Shown piece after piece: positions 25,561-37,616 of a stretch of DNA of 64,000 bases; position 1 is the stretch's first letter; each line of letters opens with the position of its first letter. The stretch is taken from contig NZ_LR593886.1 in the NCBI RefSeq assembly GCF_901538265.1, forward strand, positions 4,113,738-4,177,737, written 5' to 3'. The position numbers and the translations under genes were made by a program. The notes beneath the pieces are model-generated. The model ran no database searches and was not told the DNA's origin. It worked only from the letters and a program-made list of their open reading frames with translations. This stretch comes from Gemmata massiliana. GTDB taxonomy: Bacteria > Planctomycetota > Planctomycetia > Gemmatales > Gemmataceae.

Positions 25561-28557
25561 TCACTTCGGTGCGGCGGGGCCGCGCTTATTGAGAAACTGA
25601 GGGCTGGTAACGATTGTCTCAACGAGAACCGAGAAGCGGTAGTCCCCGGCTTCGAGTTTCGTGCGCATCGCCCGGACGAGTTGCTCGTCCGACGGGAGCG
25701 GGCTACGCCCGATCGCGTATGCCAAGAGTTTGCGGCTCAGATTGTCGACGAAATCCTGCTGGCGGTGCTTCCGGATGTATTCGGCGAGCCCCGGAACGCC
25801 GTCGCCCTCGCCGCCCGCGCCCGGGAACGTGGCCTTTGCATCAATCGGGCGCCCGCCGAGATCCTTCGCCCGGCGCTCGCCGACGGGACCATACGCCTCG
25901 AACACGAGCCCGAGCGAATCGAACTTCTGGTGACATGACGCACAGCTTTTGTCGGCGCGGTGCCGGGCCAGCGCTTCGCGCAGCGTCAGTTCGCCCAGTT
26001 TCGCTTCATCCGCGGGCAGTTCGGGCACGTCCGGGGGCGGAGCGGGGATGTGTTCGCCCAGCAACCGACGGGCGACCCAATAGCCGCGTTTCACCGGGCT
26101 TGTGCGCAGACCGGGAGCGTTTTTCGTCAGGAACGCAGCCATTGGTAGCAGACCACCACGTGCGTACTTCCCGGCCCCATCCACACGCGCCCATGAATCC
26201 GGCCCGCCGGTCGGCGCCGGGATGCCGTAGTGTCGCGCCAGAGGAGGATTCACGAACGTGTGGTCGGCGTACAGGAAGTCGAGGACAGAACCGTCGCGCG
26301 CTGCGAGGTCAGTGAAGAACCGCACGGGTTCCTCGAACATGGCCTGGCGCAAGTCGTTATCGAACGCGGGGAACCGGGTACGGTCGACGGCGTTGTGTTC
26401 CTCGAACCGGCGGAAGTCGAGCCAGTTACCGGCGAACTCGGTTGCCAGTCCGCGTGCTTTCGGATCTCGGAGCATCCGCTTCACTTGTGCGCTGAGAACT
26501 TCCGGTTTGCGCAAATCGCCCCCGGCCGCGCGAGAGAGCAACTCTTGATCGGGCATGCTCGCCCACAGGAAATAGCTCAATCGACTGGCGAGAGCATAAT
26601 CCGAGAGCGGTGTGGTCGCGCCGGTCCCGCGCCCGGGCAGGTCCACGCGGAAGCAAAAGTACGGCGACATCAGCACGCTCACCACGCAGTCGCGGATCGC
26701 GTCCTCGTGGGAGAGTTCCTCTTTTTCCCGCAATGAGCGATAGAACGCGGTCACGTTGTCTCGCTCGGTTTGGCTCAGGGGGCGGCGATACGCGCGCTCG
26801 GCGAACCGGTGGACTGCGGCGAGGTGGTGTGGCCCGGCTTCCTTGCGCGCGGTCTCCAGCCATCTGAACGTGGCCCCCATGTTCTTGAAGTAATCGCGGA
26901 CCGCCGTCAGTGCCGTTTCACTCGCGCCGGCCTTTTCTGCTTTCGCCAAGTAGACCGTGGCGAGTTTGCGCATCTTGGCATCGGACGTAGCGTCCTTGTC
27001 TTCGGCACGGAACTCGTCGAACACCGTGTCGCGAAGGTAGCTGGACTCGGCGCGCTCGTACCAGATGAACGAAAGGTACTGTCGCGCGGACGCATCGGCG
27101 GCGAAATCGAACTCCCGCCAGAGCCGGTCGAGTTCCTTCTGTTGGGCGGTGTTGAGGAGCATGTCGTACAGCGGGCCGTCGTCGCGGAAGTAGCCCATCT
27201 GGTTGTGGAACCCGGCGCTCAACAGCCGCCCGGTCAAGCCCTTCTCCCCCTTCGGGTCGAGGAACACGCGGGCGCGCTCGGACACGTAAAAGGCGTCGGG
27301 GAACGTGGCGCAAAACCGCTCGAACGTGGACTCGTACCGCTTGACCGCGTCTGGGATTACCGGGACAGTCATGGCTTTTGCGGCGTCCGACCCTGCAGGC
27401 AATCGGAGGTCTTTCAGCGCGAGTGCGCCGCCCGCGTACCGCGTTCGGTTCGCGGCCACCGCGCGGTTCTTCCACAACACGAGTGGTTGCGAACCGTCGT
27501 TGATCTTCGGTGCGGTCAGGTTTTTGACGTTCGGGACGAGCTTGGTCCGCAGGTCTGTGACGAAGTCACGCATCTGCTCGCACCCGGACCGGGCCGCGTC
27601 TTGTTTGTTGGCGCCGTCCGGTAGTTCGCGCCAAAGTGTTTGAAGGGCTGCAACCGGTCCGACTTCCTCCGGCTTCTCGGTTAGAACGCTCCACACTGTC
27701 GAGAGGTATTTCGCGCTGATACCGGCTTCGGTTGCGAGTTCTGGGAGCGTCGCGGAGGGCTTACCCAGTGCCGCACGATTCCGGTACCGCCACGCGGCGA
27801 GGAAGTAGTCGGCATAGTCCGTCCGCTGTCGGCGGTAGAAGGCGACGATTCGGTTGACACCGAACTTGTCGCGGTCCGTTTCTGCGATGACCGGGTGCGG
27901 CGCGAACTCGAACCCGTCCGGCGTGAACACGAGGTGATCGGCCACGCGGCGGGCCGCTTCCAGGTACTTCTTCACCAGTGCCGGGGAAGTTGAGAGCGAC
28001 TCGGCGGAGTTGTCGAACCCGGACTCGTTCGCCGGGTCCACCGGGAAGTCGCGTGTCGGGCGGATGTCCGCGCCGGTCAAGTCGCGGATCGTGTGGTTGT
28101 ACTCGGCGTTCGAGAGCCGTCGGGCCGGAACCGGACCGGGGTCGCCGGCGTTCCGGTCGCCCTCGTACTTGCGAACGGCTTCGGCCCAATCGATGATGTC
28201 GTGTCGCAACTGCTTTGTGGGCTGCTTCTTGGCACTTTCCGGGGGCATGTCGCCGGCCCGGAGGCGCTCGAGAACGAGCGCCCAGCGGCGGTGATCCTTT
28301 GCGACGGATTCCAGCGTGGTGAACGGGCTGAGATCAAGGTCGCCTTTCGGCTTCTCCGCGCCGTGACACGAGAGGCAGTAAGTTTGAAGAAACGGCCGGA
28401 CCGAGTCTTTGAAGGTCTGTTCCAGGGCGACTGGCGTTGCGCCCGCGGGGGGCGGGGCAGGAGTTGGTTGCGGTGGCGCTGCCGGCACGTGTGCGGTGGC
28501 ACCGATAAGCCCCATCAGCGCAGCAATTGCCAGACAGTGAATGGTTCGGAATTGCAT
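25561..28557 (-). CDS. DUF1592 domain protein with cytochrome c-type CxxCH motifs
   Basis: A 998-residue exported planctomycete protein. It has a signal peptide (about 1-27), a Pro-rich spacer, then a planctomycete cytochrome-C-like segment with C61-x2-C64-H65 (CLSCHGAEKPKGDLDLSPF). DUF1587-like sequence (RRLSNAEYNHTIRDLTGADIRP), the DUF1592/DUF1595 core (FAERAYRRPLSQTERDNVTAFY, LASRLSYFLWASMPD), DUF1588 (RGGLLPMAAFLTKNAPG ... RTSPVKRGYWV) with a second CASCH, and a terminal DUF1585 (SRKLLAYAIGRSPLPSDEQLV) follow. The heme-type motifs suggest redox chemistry, but no activity is proven for the family. Confidence 0.92.
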   Translation of the reverse strand: MQFRTIHCLAIAALMGLIGATAHVPAAPPQPTPAPPPAGATPVALEQTFKDSVRPFLQTYCLSCHGAEKPKGDLDLSPFTTLESVAKDHRRWALVLERLRAGDMPPESAKKQPTKQLRHDIIDWAEAVRKYEGDRNAGDPGPVPARRLSNAEYNHTIRDLTGADIRPTRDFPVDPANESGFDNSAESLSTSPALVKKYLEAARRVADHLVFTPDGFEFAPHPVIAETDRDKFGVNRIVAFYRRQRTDYADYFLAAWRYRNRAALGKPSATLPELATEAGISAKYLSTVWSVLTEKPEEVGPVAALQTLWRELPDGANKQDAARSGCEQMRDFVTDLRTKLVPNVKNLTAPKINDGSQPLVLWKNRAVAANRTRYAGGALALKDLRLPAGSDAAKAMTVPVIPDAVKRYESTFERFCATFPDAFYVSERARVFLDPKGEKGLTGRLLSAGFHNQMGYFRDDGPLYDMLLNTAQQKELDRLWREFDFAADASARQYLSFIWYERAESSYLRDTVFDEFRAEDKDATSDAKMRKLATVYLAKAEKAGASETALTAVRDYFKNMGATFRWLETARKEAGPHHLAAVHRFAERAYRRPLSQTERDNVTAFYRSLREKEELSHEDAIRDCVVSVLMSPYFCFRVDLPGRGTGATTPLSDYALASRLSYFLWASMPDQELLSRAAGGDLRKPEVLSAQVKRMLRDPKARGLATEFAGNWLDFRRFEEHNAVDRTRFPAFDNDLRQAMFEEPVRFFTDLAARDGSVLDFLYADHTFVNPPLARHYGIPAPTGGPDSWARVDGAGKYARGGLLPMAAFLTKNAPGLRTSPVKRGYWVARRLLGEHIPAPPPDVPELPADEAKLGELTLREALARHRADKSCASCHQKFDSLGLVFEAYGPVGERRAKDLGGRPIDAKATFPGAGGEGDGVPGLAEYIRKHRQQDFVDNLSRKLLAYAIGRSPLPSDEQLVRAMRTKLEAGDYRFSVLVETIVTSPQFLNKRGPAAPK

Positions 28558-28639
28558 GACGTGCTGCGGGGTGGGTAGTAGCGGGCGGTGCAGAGATTAC
28601 TTTACCACGACGCCGGGGCGCTGTCTCGCGCCCGGTTCG

Positions 28640-31600
28640 TCAAATCGGGTCGTTAGTTGTCGAGGCTTGAGCACGACGAATGCGGAGCTTATCGAGGTAC
28701 AGGTAGTAAACCGGGGTGAAGTAGAGCGTCAGCACCTGACTCACCAGCAGCCCACCGACCACGGCCAAGCCGAGGGGCTGACGGCTTTCCGCCCCCGCGC
28801 CCCATCCGAACGCAATCGGCAGCGCCCCGAGCAACGCGCACATTGTCGTCATCATGATCGGTCGGAATCGTACTAGGGCGGCTTCGTGAATCGCTTCGCG
28901 CGGCGATTTCCCCCGCGTGCGCTCCGCGTCCAGAGCGAAGTCGATCATCATGATCGCGTTCTTTTTCACGATCCCGATCAGCATAATCAGCCCGACCATC
29001 GAATACAGGTTCAGTTCACTCCGGAACAGTGCCAGTGTTAACAGCGCGCCGACTCCGGCCGACGGTAGCCCGGAGAGGATCGTCACCGGGTGAATGAAGC
29101 TCTCGTACAGCATCCCCATGACGAGGTAAATGACCACGACTGCAGCGACGAGAAGCAGCCCCAAACCCTGGGCGGAGCGCTGGAACTCTTGGGCCGTTCC
29201 CTGGAAGCCGGTCGTCACTCCAGCCGGTAGTTCTTCGCGTGCCGCGTCTTCGGCCTTTGTCAGCGCGTCCCCAAGCGAAGCGCCCGGCCGAAGGTCGAAC
29301 GAGATCGTCACCGATGGCAACTGACCGGAGTGGTTAATCGACAACGGCCCGACCCCGCGACTCACGGTCACGAGGGAATCGATCGGCACGAGGACATCGG
29401 AACTCGACCGCACGTACAGCTTCGAGAGCAGCGCCGGATCACGCTGGTACGCGGGCGCGGCCTCCAGAATCACCCGGTACTCGGCGTTGGGCGCGTTGAT
29501 GGTGGACACTTGCCGGGCGCCGTTCGCGTTGGCGAGTGCGTCCTCGATCTGTCGAGCCGACACGCCGAGGCTGGTCGCTTTATCGCGGTCGATCTTCACG
29601 TTCAACTGCGGGCTGCTCACCAGCAGATCGCTGGTGACCTCGATGAAGTCCGGCATCGAGCGCAACCGGGCTTCGAGCTTCGGGGCGGTCGCGTACAGGG
29701 ACTCAGGGTCGGGCGACTGGAGCGTAAGTTGGTACTGGCTCTTGGACGAGCGCCCGCCGACCTGGATCGGGGGCGGGTTTTGGAAGTACACTTTAACCCC
29801 GGGCAACCCACCCGCGGTGCGGCGCAGTTCGGCCATCACCTCATCGGCCGATGCCGACCGTTGGTCACGCGGCACGAGCCGAATGAACAGTGACCCGCCG
29901 TTCCCGCCGAACACCCACGCGCTCACCGCGTCGACGTTCGGGTTCTGGCGCACGATCTCCGTCACCTGCTCCTGAACACCGACCATGCCCTGGAACGACA
30001 TGTCTTCCGCGCCCTGCATCGCGCACACGATTCGGCCGGTGTCTTCGCTCGGCAGGAACCCTTTGGGCAGAATCGTCAGGTAGTATCCCGTTCCGGCCAC
30101 GAACGCGAACGAGAACAGGAGCATCAGGAGCCGCAACCGGAGCGTCAGGCGCAGCGTGCGGTCGTAAACGGCGAGCATCAGGTCGAACGCTCGCTCGGTC
30201 GCTCGGTACACCAATCCGTGTCGCGGGCTTCCTTCCGTGCCAGGAGCCGCGCCGTGACCGCCCTTGAGGAAGAGGGCGCAGAGCATCGGAGTGAGGGTAA
30301 CGGACACGAGCCCGCTCACCACGATCGCCACCGAGATAGTGACCGCGAACTCGCGAAGGAGCCGGCCCACCATCCCGTCGAGGAACAGCACCGGGATGAA
30401 GACCGCGACGAGCGAGACGGTCATCGAGACGATGGTGAACCCCACCTCGGCGGACCCGTCCAGGGCCGCCCGAATCGGAGGCTTCCCCATGTCCTGGTGC
30501 CGGACGATGTTCTCCAGCATCACGATCGCGTCATCGACTACGAAGCCGACCGCGAGCGTAAGCGCCAGCAAAGACATGTTGTCGAGGGTGTAGCCCAGCA
30601 GGTACATGATCGCGAACGTGCCAACCACTGACACTGGCAGGGCCAGACTCGGGATGATCGTCGCTCGCAGGCTGCGCAGGAACACGAAGATCACCAGCAC
30701 CACCAGGCCGAACGCAACCAGCAGCGTGATCTGAACGTCAGTGATCGATTCCTTAATTGGGACCGAGCGATCATATTGCACAGACAACTTAATTGTCGGT
30801 GGGAGCTGAGCTTGCAGCGTTGGTACGAGGGCCGTAACTGCTTCTGCAACTTCGACCGCGTTCGCACCCGGTTGGCGCATCACGGCCAGCACAACCGCCC
30901 GGGAGTTTTCGGCCTCGGTTCCGTCGCGCCCGCGCGCCGAATACCACGCCCCGATTCGGCCGTTCTCGGCGCCCTCGACTGCGGTGCCGAGTTCGCTCAG
31001 CCGAACCGGGCTGCCGTTTCGGTACGCGACCACCATGTCGCGGTACTGCTTGGCCTCGGACAGTTGCCCGCTGGCCTGGATAAAGAACTTCCGCCGGTCG
31101 CCCTCGAACGTGCCGGTCGGGAGGTTAACGTTGGCGTTCCGGAGTGCGGTCGACACTTCGTCGATGCCGATTCCGCGAGCGGCCAACAGGTCCGGATCGA
31201 CCTGCACTCGAATGGCCTTCTTCTGTTGCCCCTGCACCGTCACCTGTGCGACGCCGTTCACGAGCGACAACCGGTCCCCGACGAACGACTCACCGTACTC
31301 GTTCACCTCGTGGATGGGCAACACGTCGGACCGGAGCACGAGGTACAGGATGGGCGAATCCGCCGGGTTCACCTTCCGAAACGACGGCGGGGTGGGCATG
31401 TCCGGTGGGAGTGACCGCGCGACGCGGGAGATCGCGGACTGCACGTCCAGCGCGGCCGCGTCGATGTCCCGGCCGAGGTTGAACTGGAGGATGATCGACG
31501 TGGACCCGAGGTTGCTGGATGAACTCATGCTCGCCAGCCCCGGGATAGTCGTGAACTGCCTTTCCAGCGGGGTCGCGACGGCCGCGGCCATCGTATCCGG

Positions 31601-31765
31601 GTTGGCCCCGGGTAGGCTGGCGCTGACCTCGATCGTCGGGTAATCCACCGTCGGTAGATCACTGACCGGGAGCGCCCGGTACCCGAGTAGGCCGGCCAGA
31701 ACGACCGACGCCGTGAGCAGCGTGGTCATGACCGGGCGGAGAATAAACAACCGGGAAACGTTCAT
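28640..31765 (-). CDS. RND efflux transporter permease (AcrB/MdtB-like)
   Basis: The inner-membrane pump of a tripartite efflux system (1041 residues, normal length). The first membrane segment (TTLLTASVVLAGLLGY) is followed by the porter domain, and there are twelve segments in total. TM4 carries the proton-relay signature VGFVVDDAIVMLENI, and TM11 carries IVKKNAIMMIDFALD. The Leu/Pro-rich GYRALPVSDLPTVDYPTIEVSASLPGA start is typical of the multidrug (HAE-1) group. The ATG overlaps the stop of the adaptor gene by 4 bases, so they are translationally coupled. No outer-membrane TolC-like gene is adjacent. Confidence 0.94.
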   Translation of the reverse strand: MNVSRLFILRPVMTTLLTASVVLAGLLGYRALPVSDLPTVDYPTIEVSASLPGANPDTMAAAVATPLERQFTTIPGLASMSSSSNLGSTSIILQFNLGRDIDAAALDVQSAISRVARSLPPDMPTPPSFRKVNPADSPILYLVLRSDVLPIHEVNEYGESFVGDRLSLVNGVAQVTVQGQQKKAIRVQVDPDLLAARGIGIDEVSTALRNANVNLPTGTFEGDRRKFFIQASGQLSEAKQYRDMVVAYRNGSPVRLSELGTAVEGAENGRIGAWYSARGRDGTEAENSRAVVLAVMRQPGANAVEVAEAVTALVPTLQAQLPPTIKLSVQYDRSVPIKESITDVQITLLVAFGLVVLVIFVFLRSLRATIIPSLALPVSVVGTFAIMYLLGYTLDNMSLLALTLAVGFVVDDAIVMLENIVRHQDMGKPPIRAALDGSAEVGFTIVSMTVSLVAVFIPVLFLDGMVGRLLREFAVTISVAIVVSGLVSVTLTPMLCALFLKGGHGAAPGTEGSPRHGLVYRATERAFDLMLAVYDRTLRLTLRLRLLMLLFSFAFVAGTGYYLTILPKGFLPSEDTGRIVCAMQGAEDMSFQGMVGVQEQVTEIVRQNPNVDAVSAWVFGGNGGSLFIRLVPRDQRSASADEVMAELRRTAGGLPGVKVYFQNPPPIQVGGRSSKSQYQLTLQSPDPESLYATAPKLEARLRSMPDFIEVTSDLLVSSPQLNVKIDRDKATSLGVSARQIEDALANANGARQVSTINAPNAEYRVILEAAPAYQRDPALLSKLYVRSSSDVLVPIDSLVTVSRGVGPLSINHSGQLPSVTISFDLRPGASLGDALTKAEDAAREELPAGVTTGFQGTAQEFQRSAQGLGLLLVAAVVVIYLVMGMLYESFIHPVTILSGLPSAGVGALLTLALFRSELNLYSMVGLIMLIGIVKKNAIMMIDFALDAERTRGKSPREAIHEAALVRFRPIMMTTMCALLGALPIAFGWGAGAESRQPLGLAVVGGLLVSQVLTLYFTPVYYLYLDKLRIRRAQASTTNDPI

Positions 31766-32898
31766 TTCGCGCTCCCCGCTGGGGGAAGTGCCGACGGGTT
31801 CTTGATGGACACTTTGAGGCCCGGGGCGAGTCGGAGGTGACCGTCCGTCACCACGACCTCGCCGCCCTTTAAACCCGATGTGACCACAGTTTCGCCGCTC
31901 GACTCGAAGGCGACCGTAACGTACCGCAGTTCAACTGTCTGCTCAGGCAAAACGACATACACGTACTGCCCCTTCTGGCCCGACTGTACAGCGGCCGTGG
32001 GGACGACGACGCTGTTGGGCCGCTCGTTGAGGTCGAGAACCACGTCCACAAACAGCCCCGGCCACAGCGCCCGGTTTGTATTCGGGAACTGTGACTTGAG
32101 TTGCACGGTGCCGGTTCCGGGTTCGACCGCGTTATCAACGAACGTGAGTTCGCCGATCGCTTTGGGACCGCCGTGTCGCGGGGTGGCTTCTGCTCGTAAC
32201 CGCCCGCGTCCCTCGAACGCCGCCATAACTGTTGGCAAGGCGCGCTCGGGAACCGCGAACTGCACGTCGATCGGGCTGAGTTGGTTGATGACAACCAGCG
32301 GATTCGCGTCGGCCGCGGAGATCCGATTCCCCGCGGTGACGTGCAGCGCGCCCGTTCGTCCGTCGATCGGGGCCGTAATCGTGGTGTATTCGAGTTGCAA
32401 CTTGGCCAGTTTGACGGCCGCTCGGTCGGCTTCGACCGCGGCACGATCGGCTTCGACCGTTGCTCGCGTGGAATCAGCTTCCACCACTGAGCCGATGCCC
32501 GACGAGCCGAGGCGCTCCACTCGTGCGAGACTGAGTTCGGCGCCCTTCAGGGTCGCCAGATTCCGAGCGAGCGTCGCTTCGGCTTGCTGGAGAGCGGCCT
32601 CGAACGGGCGTGGGTCGATGGTGAACAGCTTCTGGCCGCGTCGGACGGTGTCGCCCTCGCGAAAATGGACGTGGGTCAGCTCGCCGGCAATCGCGGGGCG
32701 CACGTTGACCGTGGAAATCGTGCGGACCGATCCGATCGCCCGAACCTGAACGGCCACTGTTTTCTTGTCGGCGGTGGCGACCGAAACGGGGGCGGGAGCG
32801 GGTTCCGCTTTGGGCGCGGGCGGTTTTGCGCACCCGGCGAGTGCCAGCAGGAGCAGCGCGAGCCGGCGCGGAGTGAGGATGGTGTGGGGGAGGTACAT
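31762..32898 (-). CDS. RND periplasmic adaptor lipoprotein (HlyD/AcrA family)
   Basis: Bridges the pump to an outer channel. The start at 32898 gives a lipoprotein signal (RRLALLLLALAGC, lipid-modified Cys23); an earlier ATG lies at 32916. The lipoyl-like barrel halves (GELTHVHFREGDTVRRGQKLFTID and YTTITAPIDGRTGALHVTAGN) flank a helical hairpin of repeated EADRAAVEADRAAV. The beta-barrel and membrane-proximal domains follow (LTFVDNAVEPGTGTVQLKSQFPN, LWPGLFVDVVLDL). It is the first gene of a two-gene efflux operon. Confidence 0.93.
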   Translation of the reverse strand: MYLPHTILTPRRLALLLLALAGCAKPPAPKAEPAPAPVSVATADKKTVAVQVRAIGSVRTISTVNVRPAIAGELTHVHFREGDTVRRGQKLFTIDPRPFEAALQQAEATLARNLATLKGAELSLARVERLGSSGIGSVVEADSTRATVEADRAAVEADRAAVKLAKLQLEYTTITAPIDGRTGALHVTAGNRISAADANPLVVINQLSPIDVQFAVPERALPTVMAAFEGRGRLRAEATPRHGGPKAIGELTFVDNAVEPGTGTVQLKSQFPNTNRALWPGLFVDVVLDLNERPNSVVVPTAAVQSGQKGQYVYVVLPEQTVELRYVTVAFESSGETVVTSGLKGGEVVVTDGHLRLAPGLKVSIKNPSALPPAGSAK

Positions 32899-33097
32899 GG
32901 CAGGAATGAGCAGCAAGTGGGGCAGGGGACCCGGACGCGCGAGTCAGTACCCGCGTTTCGGTCGCCAAAAAGCAGTCGCATCGCTAATGCGGTGGGTATT
33001 CTCTCATTATTGGAAATTGATCGCGAGACGATTCCGCAAGTTCTTATTGGGCCGGACTATTCTGCCGTTAAATCCGGATATCGCGATCGTAGGGCGC

Positions 33098-33571
33098 TCA
33101 GATGAGATTCCGCTCCATGCGGAAATTGGTGAGTGCCACCCCACGAATCACCACCTGTTGCTCCACCAACACGACGAAACCGTGGCGCTCGAAGAACGGT
33201 CGGGCGGTAATGCTGACTTCGGCGAACAAGCGGGTGAGTCCCGTTCGTGCGGCTTCGGCGACGAGGGCATGCATGATCGTTCCCCCAATCCCGCATCCCT
33301 GGTGGTCGGCGTGGACGAAGAACCGATCGATGTGCCCGTCCGGTTCGAGGTCGGCGAACCCGACCGGCTGACCGCCGATTTCCACCACGACCGCGAACCG
33401 ATCGGCGAGCGTCGCCCAGCGGGTCGGGTTGATTTCGTCGGGCGCCCACGCACGCACTTGCTCGGGTGAATAATCCCGACTGTTGACCCGATGGACCGTG
33501 TCTCGAAACAACGTGAACAGCGCGGGAACGTCGGCGGGGTGAAATGGTCGGAGACGAATAGGCGCGCTCAT
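33098..33571 (-). CDS. GNAT-family N-acetyltransferase
   Basis: A 157-residue acetyl-CoA-dependent acetyltransferase. Residues 1-20 give the usual opening strand (IRLRPFHPADVPALFTLF). Motif A, with the CoA pyrophosphate loop, is FFVHADHQGCGIGGTIMHAL (about 88-107), and the closing helix and strand are ITARPFFERHGFVVLVEQQVV. The SREYSPEQVRAWAP-like segment after motif C is characteristic of the YafP-like subgroup. The acceptor is unknown. Confidence 0.88.
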   Translation of the reverse strand: MSAPIRLRPFHPADVPALFTLFRDTVHRVNSRDYSPEQVRAWAPDEINPTRWATLADRFAVVVEIGGQPVGFADLEPDGHIDRFFVHADHQGCGIGGTIMHALVAEAARTGLTRLFAEVSITARPFFERHGFVVLVEQQVVIRGVALTNFRMERNLI

Positions 33572-33623
33572 GAGATGAGTCCTGGGTTTTGCCTGAACTC
33601 GAACAGTTCTACGCGCTTACCGC

Positions 33624-34445
33624 TTACCGACGACTCCCTTCTACACCAGCAGGCACCGCGGGCGGCGGGAAGAAGCCGGTTTCACCCTCGAAGACGGTCG
33701 TGCTGAGTCGCAAGCGGTTCACGAAGCGCCGATAGTCCGCCGGCCCCCAACCCGTTTCGGCGAGCAGGGCTCGCGCTTCCGCCCCCGTATCCGCCCCGAA
33801 GCGCCCGCCGGCGTCGTGAAAATCCTGGCACACCACAACATCGGGTTTGAAGTCCGCAATCCGGCGAGCGAACGTGTCCACATTCGCGATGGGCAACGTG
33901 GGGGTGACACAGACGCCAACGGCGATGCCCGCATCCTTGAGCTGCGCGAGCGCGTCCCAGCGCCGATCGAGCGGCGGGGCCTTTGGCTCGAACTGCTGGC
34001 GCACGCGCTCGGAATCGGTCGGGATCGACATGTTTACGCGGAGGCTGCGGAAGTCCCTCAGCACATCAATGTCGCGAGCCACGAGCGGCCCGCGTGTTTG
34101 AATCGTCAGACGCGGTTGGTGCGGGAGGAGCGCTTCGAGAATGCCCCGCGTGAGCATAAGTCCCCGCTCGATCGGCTGATACGGGTCGGTCACGCTCGAC
34201 ATGTAGACCGGCTCGCCCGCGACACGCGGCGCCTGCTTCTCGGCGAGCGCCGCGGCGTTTTTCTTCGCGGTGATCCACTTACCCCATTCGTCCGGCGGGC
34301 GCCGGTTCTGGGGCAGAAATGCCGCATAACAATATGTGCAGCCGAACGTACAACCGATGTAGGGGTTGCACGTCCACTCGAACCCGCCGCGCCGGATGAA
34401 CCCGGTGGCGGGCGAAAAAATCGACCGCGACTCGATCAGTTCCAT
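33624..34445 (-). CDS. Radical SAM protein, SplB/Rv2578c-like
   Basis: A 273-residue radical SAM enzyme. The cluster motif is C32-x3-C36-x2-C39 in CNPYIGCTFGCTYCYA, a pattern shared with spore-photoproduct-lyase-like and Rv2578c-like proteins. YMSSVTDPYQPIERGLMLTRGILEAL and LTIQTRGPLVARDIDVLRDF are the following conserved blocks of that group. Substrate unknown: members are often adjacent to DNA-repair genes, but none is here. The C-terminus (FFPPPAVPAGVEGSRR) looks untrimmed and may be variable. Confidence 0.87.
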   Translation of the reverse strand: MELIESRSIFSPATGFIRRGGFEWTCNPYIGCTFGCTYCYAAFLPQNRRPPDEWGKWITAKKNAAALAEKQAPRVAGEPVYMSSVTDPYQPIERGLMLTRGILEALLPHQPRLTIQTRGPLVARDIDVLRDFRSLRVNMSIPTDSERVRQQFEPKAPPLDRRWDALAQLKDAGIAVGVCVTPTLPIANVDTFARRIADFKPDVVVCQDFHDAGGRFGADTGAEARALLAETGWGPADYRRFVNRLRLSTTVFEGETGFFPPPAVPAGVEGSRR

Positions 34446-34529
34446 GCCCGGAACCTCGTGAGGAAATGTCTAAACGGTCGCAACGCGCGGCAGGAAGTGT
34501 ATACTCGTCAACTGGACTGATGTCAATTA

Positions 34530-34754
34530 TTGGAGGCAAGAGCGCGCCGCGGGGAGTACTGGACACCCGTCAAAGGCGGCACGTTCGCGCAAAAAGGGAA
34601 AATGCGATCGGAAGTGGGACCGGACGTGATGTTCAACTGGGTTCCGAACGGAGCGCGGACGGTGAGCCGCGAGTCTCCGATTCGGTTGGTGAATTTGACT
34701 GGGATTCGAGTGATCCCGCGGAATCCGCCCGGCGCCTCATTTCGATTTCGGTGA
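34530..34754 (+). CDS. Possible small protein
   Basis: A short frame whose codons have the G/C-rich third positions of real genes here and whose product has a natural amino-acid mix (MFNWVPNGARTVSRESPIRL). The only upstream start is TTG (34530); ATG at 34602 would give about 50 residues. No clear ribosome site is seen. It overlaps the end of the opposite-strand gene by 18 bases. Unproven. Confidence 0.3.
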   Translation: MEARARRGEYWTPVKGGTFAQKGKMRSEVGPDVMFNWVPNGARTVSRESPIRLVNLTGIRVIPRNPPGASFRFR

Positions 34755-35117
34755 GAGGAGAGGGATTCCACCGTGGGCCGGGGGTGTAACCGGCGTGTTC
34801 GGAAGTGCGGGGACTTCCGGAAGTTTCGTTCCGCTCTGCGACGGGGTAACCGGGCCGGGCGTCGTTCCGGGAGCCGTCTCCGGAACAGCCGCTTTCGCGT
34901 CTTTAGCAGCCTTATCGACGTGATTGCCGATCACCGAACCGACATTTTTCAGGAACTCTGAAGAGTCACTACCGACCTTCTTCGTGTCCACATCGGTTGT
35001 AATCTGGATGTTGCCGTCCGAGTTTTTTGCAACGTTCAGCTTGTACCAACCCATGTACCAACCAACACCGCCGAACCCGATAACGGCCAGCCCGACCAGA
35101 GCGAGTAAGTTTCGCAT
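34737..35117 (-). CDS. Small membrane-anchored hypothetical protein
   Basis: A 126-residue protein. ATG at 35117 follows an excellent AAGGAG (nine bases upstream). The N-terminus is one membrane helix or signal anchor (NLLALVGLAVIGFGGVGWYMGWY, about 3-25). A short conserved part follows (KLNVAKNSDGNIQITTDVDTKKVGSD), then an Ala/Lys stretch and a Pro/Thr-rich low-complexity tail. The YKLNVAKNSDGNIQITTDVD pattern, after a GWY, occurs in planctomycete small proteins of unknown role as far as I recall; no function is assigned. Confidence 0.75.
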   Translation of the reverse strand: MRNLLALVGLAVIGFGGVGWYMGWYKLNVAKNSDGNIQITTDVDTKKVGSDSSEFLKNVGSVIGNHVDKAAKDAKAAVPETAPGTTPGPVTPSQSGTKLPEVPALPNTPVTPPAHGGIPLLSPKSK

Positions 35118-35567
35118 CACCGATCTCCTTCGTCCGTGAAACGGGACACCGTCCCCAACATTATTCGCGCGGCGCGGGAAAAAAGACACTCGCGCGGCGC
35201 TGATTGAGGAGTGTACGTTACTCGAGCGTTTCGCGCAAGCCGAGTTGCGCGCGGACATCTTCTCTTGGTGCAAGATGGTGCGCGGCGGTAGAATGCGGTA
35301 GTTTTTGAAAACCGAGCGGCGCGCGGGCTTGCGGCCCCCGGGGTAACGGGATACCCTACTCCAGCCGTTCGCCCGCTCTCGGCTCCCGTTCTTTGACAGG
35401 AGCCCGCGCTCCTTTCCCGCTCCCGCTGCGGCTCCCGGTTGAGTCAACCGTTTCGAGCCGACAATCGGTGCCCCAGCATCCGAACCTGGGACCACGAGCG
35501 GTGTCGATTATCGTTGCGAGTACCACCTATCGGCGCCCCGCGCCGCCCACGGAGGTCACCTTCACTC
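35118..35567. other. Intergenic control region upstream of prkA
   Basis: A divergent region between the small membrane protein gene and prkA. An open frame extends from 35439 into prkA, but its first 43 codons look non-native and lack a ribosome site. No T-run terminator was seen. A GGGTAACGGGATACCC near-palindrome (35340-35355) lies about 215 bases before the prkA start and could be an operator. Confidence 0.45.

Positions 35568-37616
<2,049 letters not shown>

Noticed and set aside
35439-35567. A 43-residue N-terminal extension of PrkA
   Set aside because: It has no ribosome site and unlikely composition, whereas ATG 35568 has GGAGGT upstream and starts the family-like sequence.
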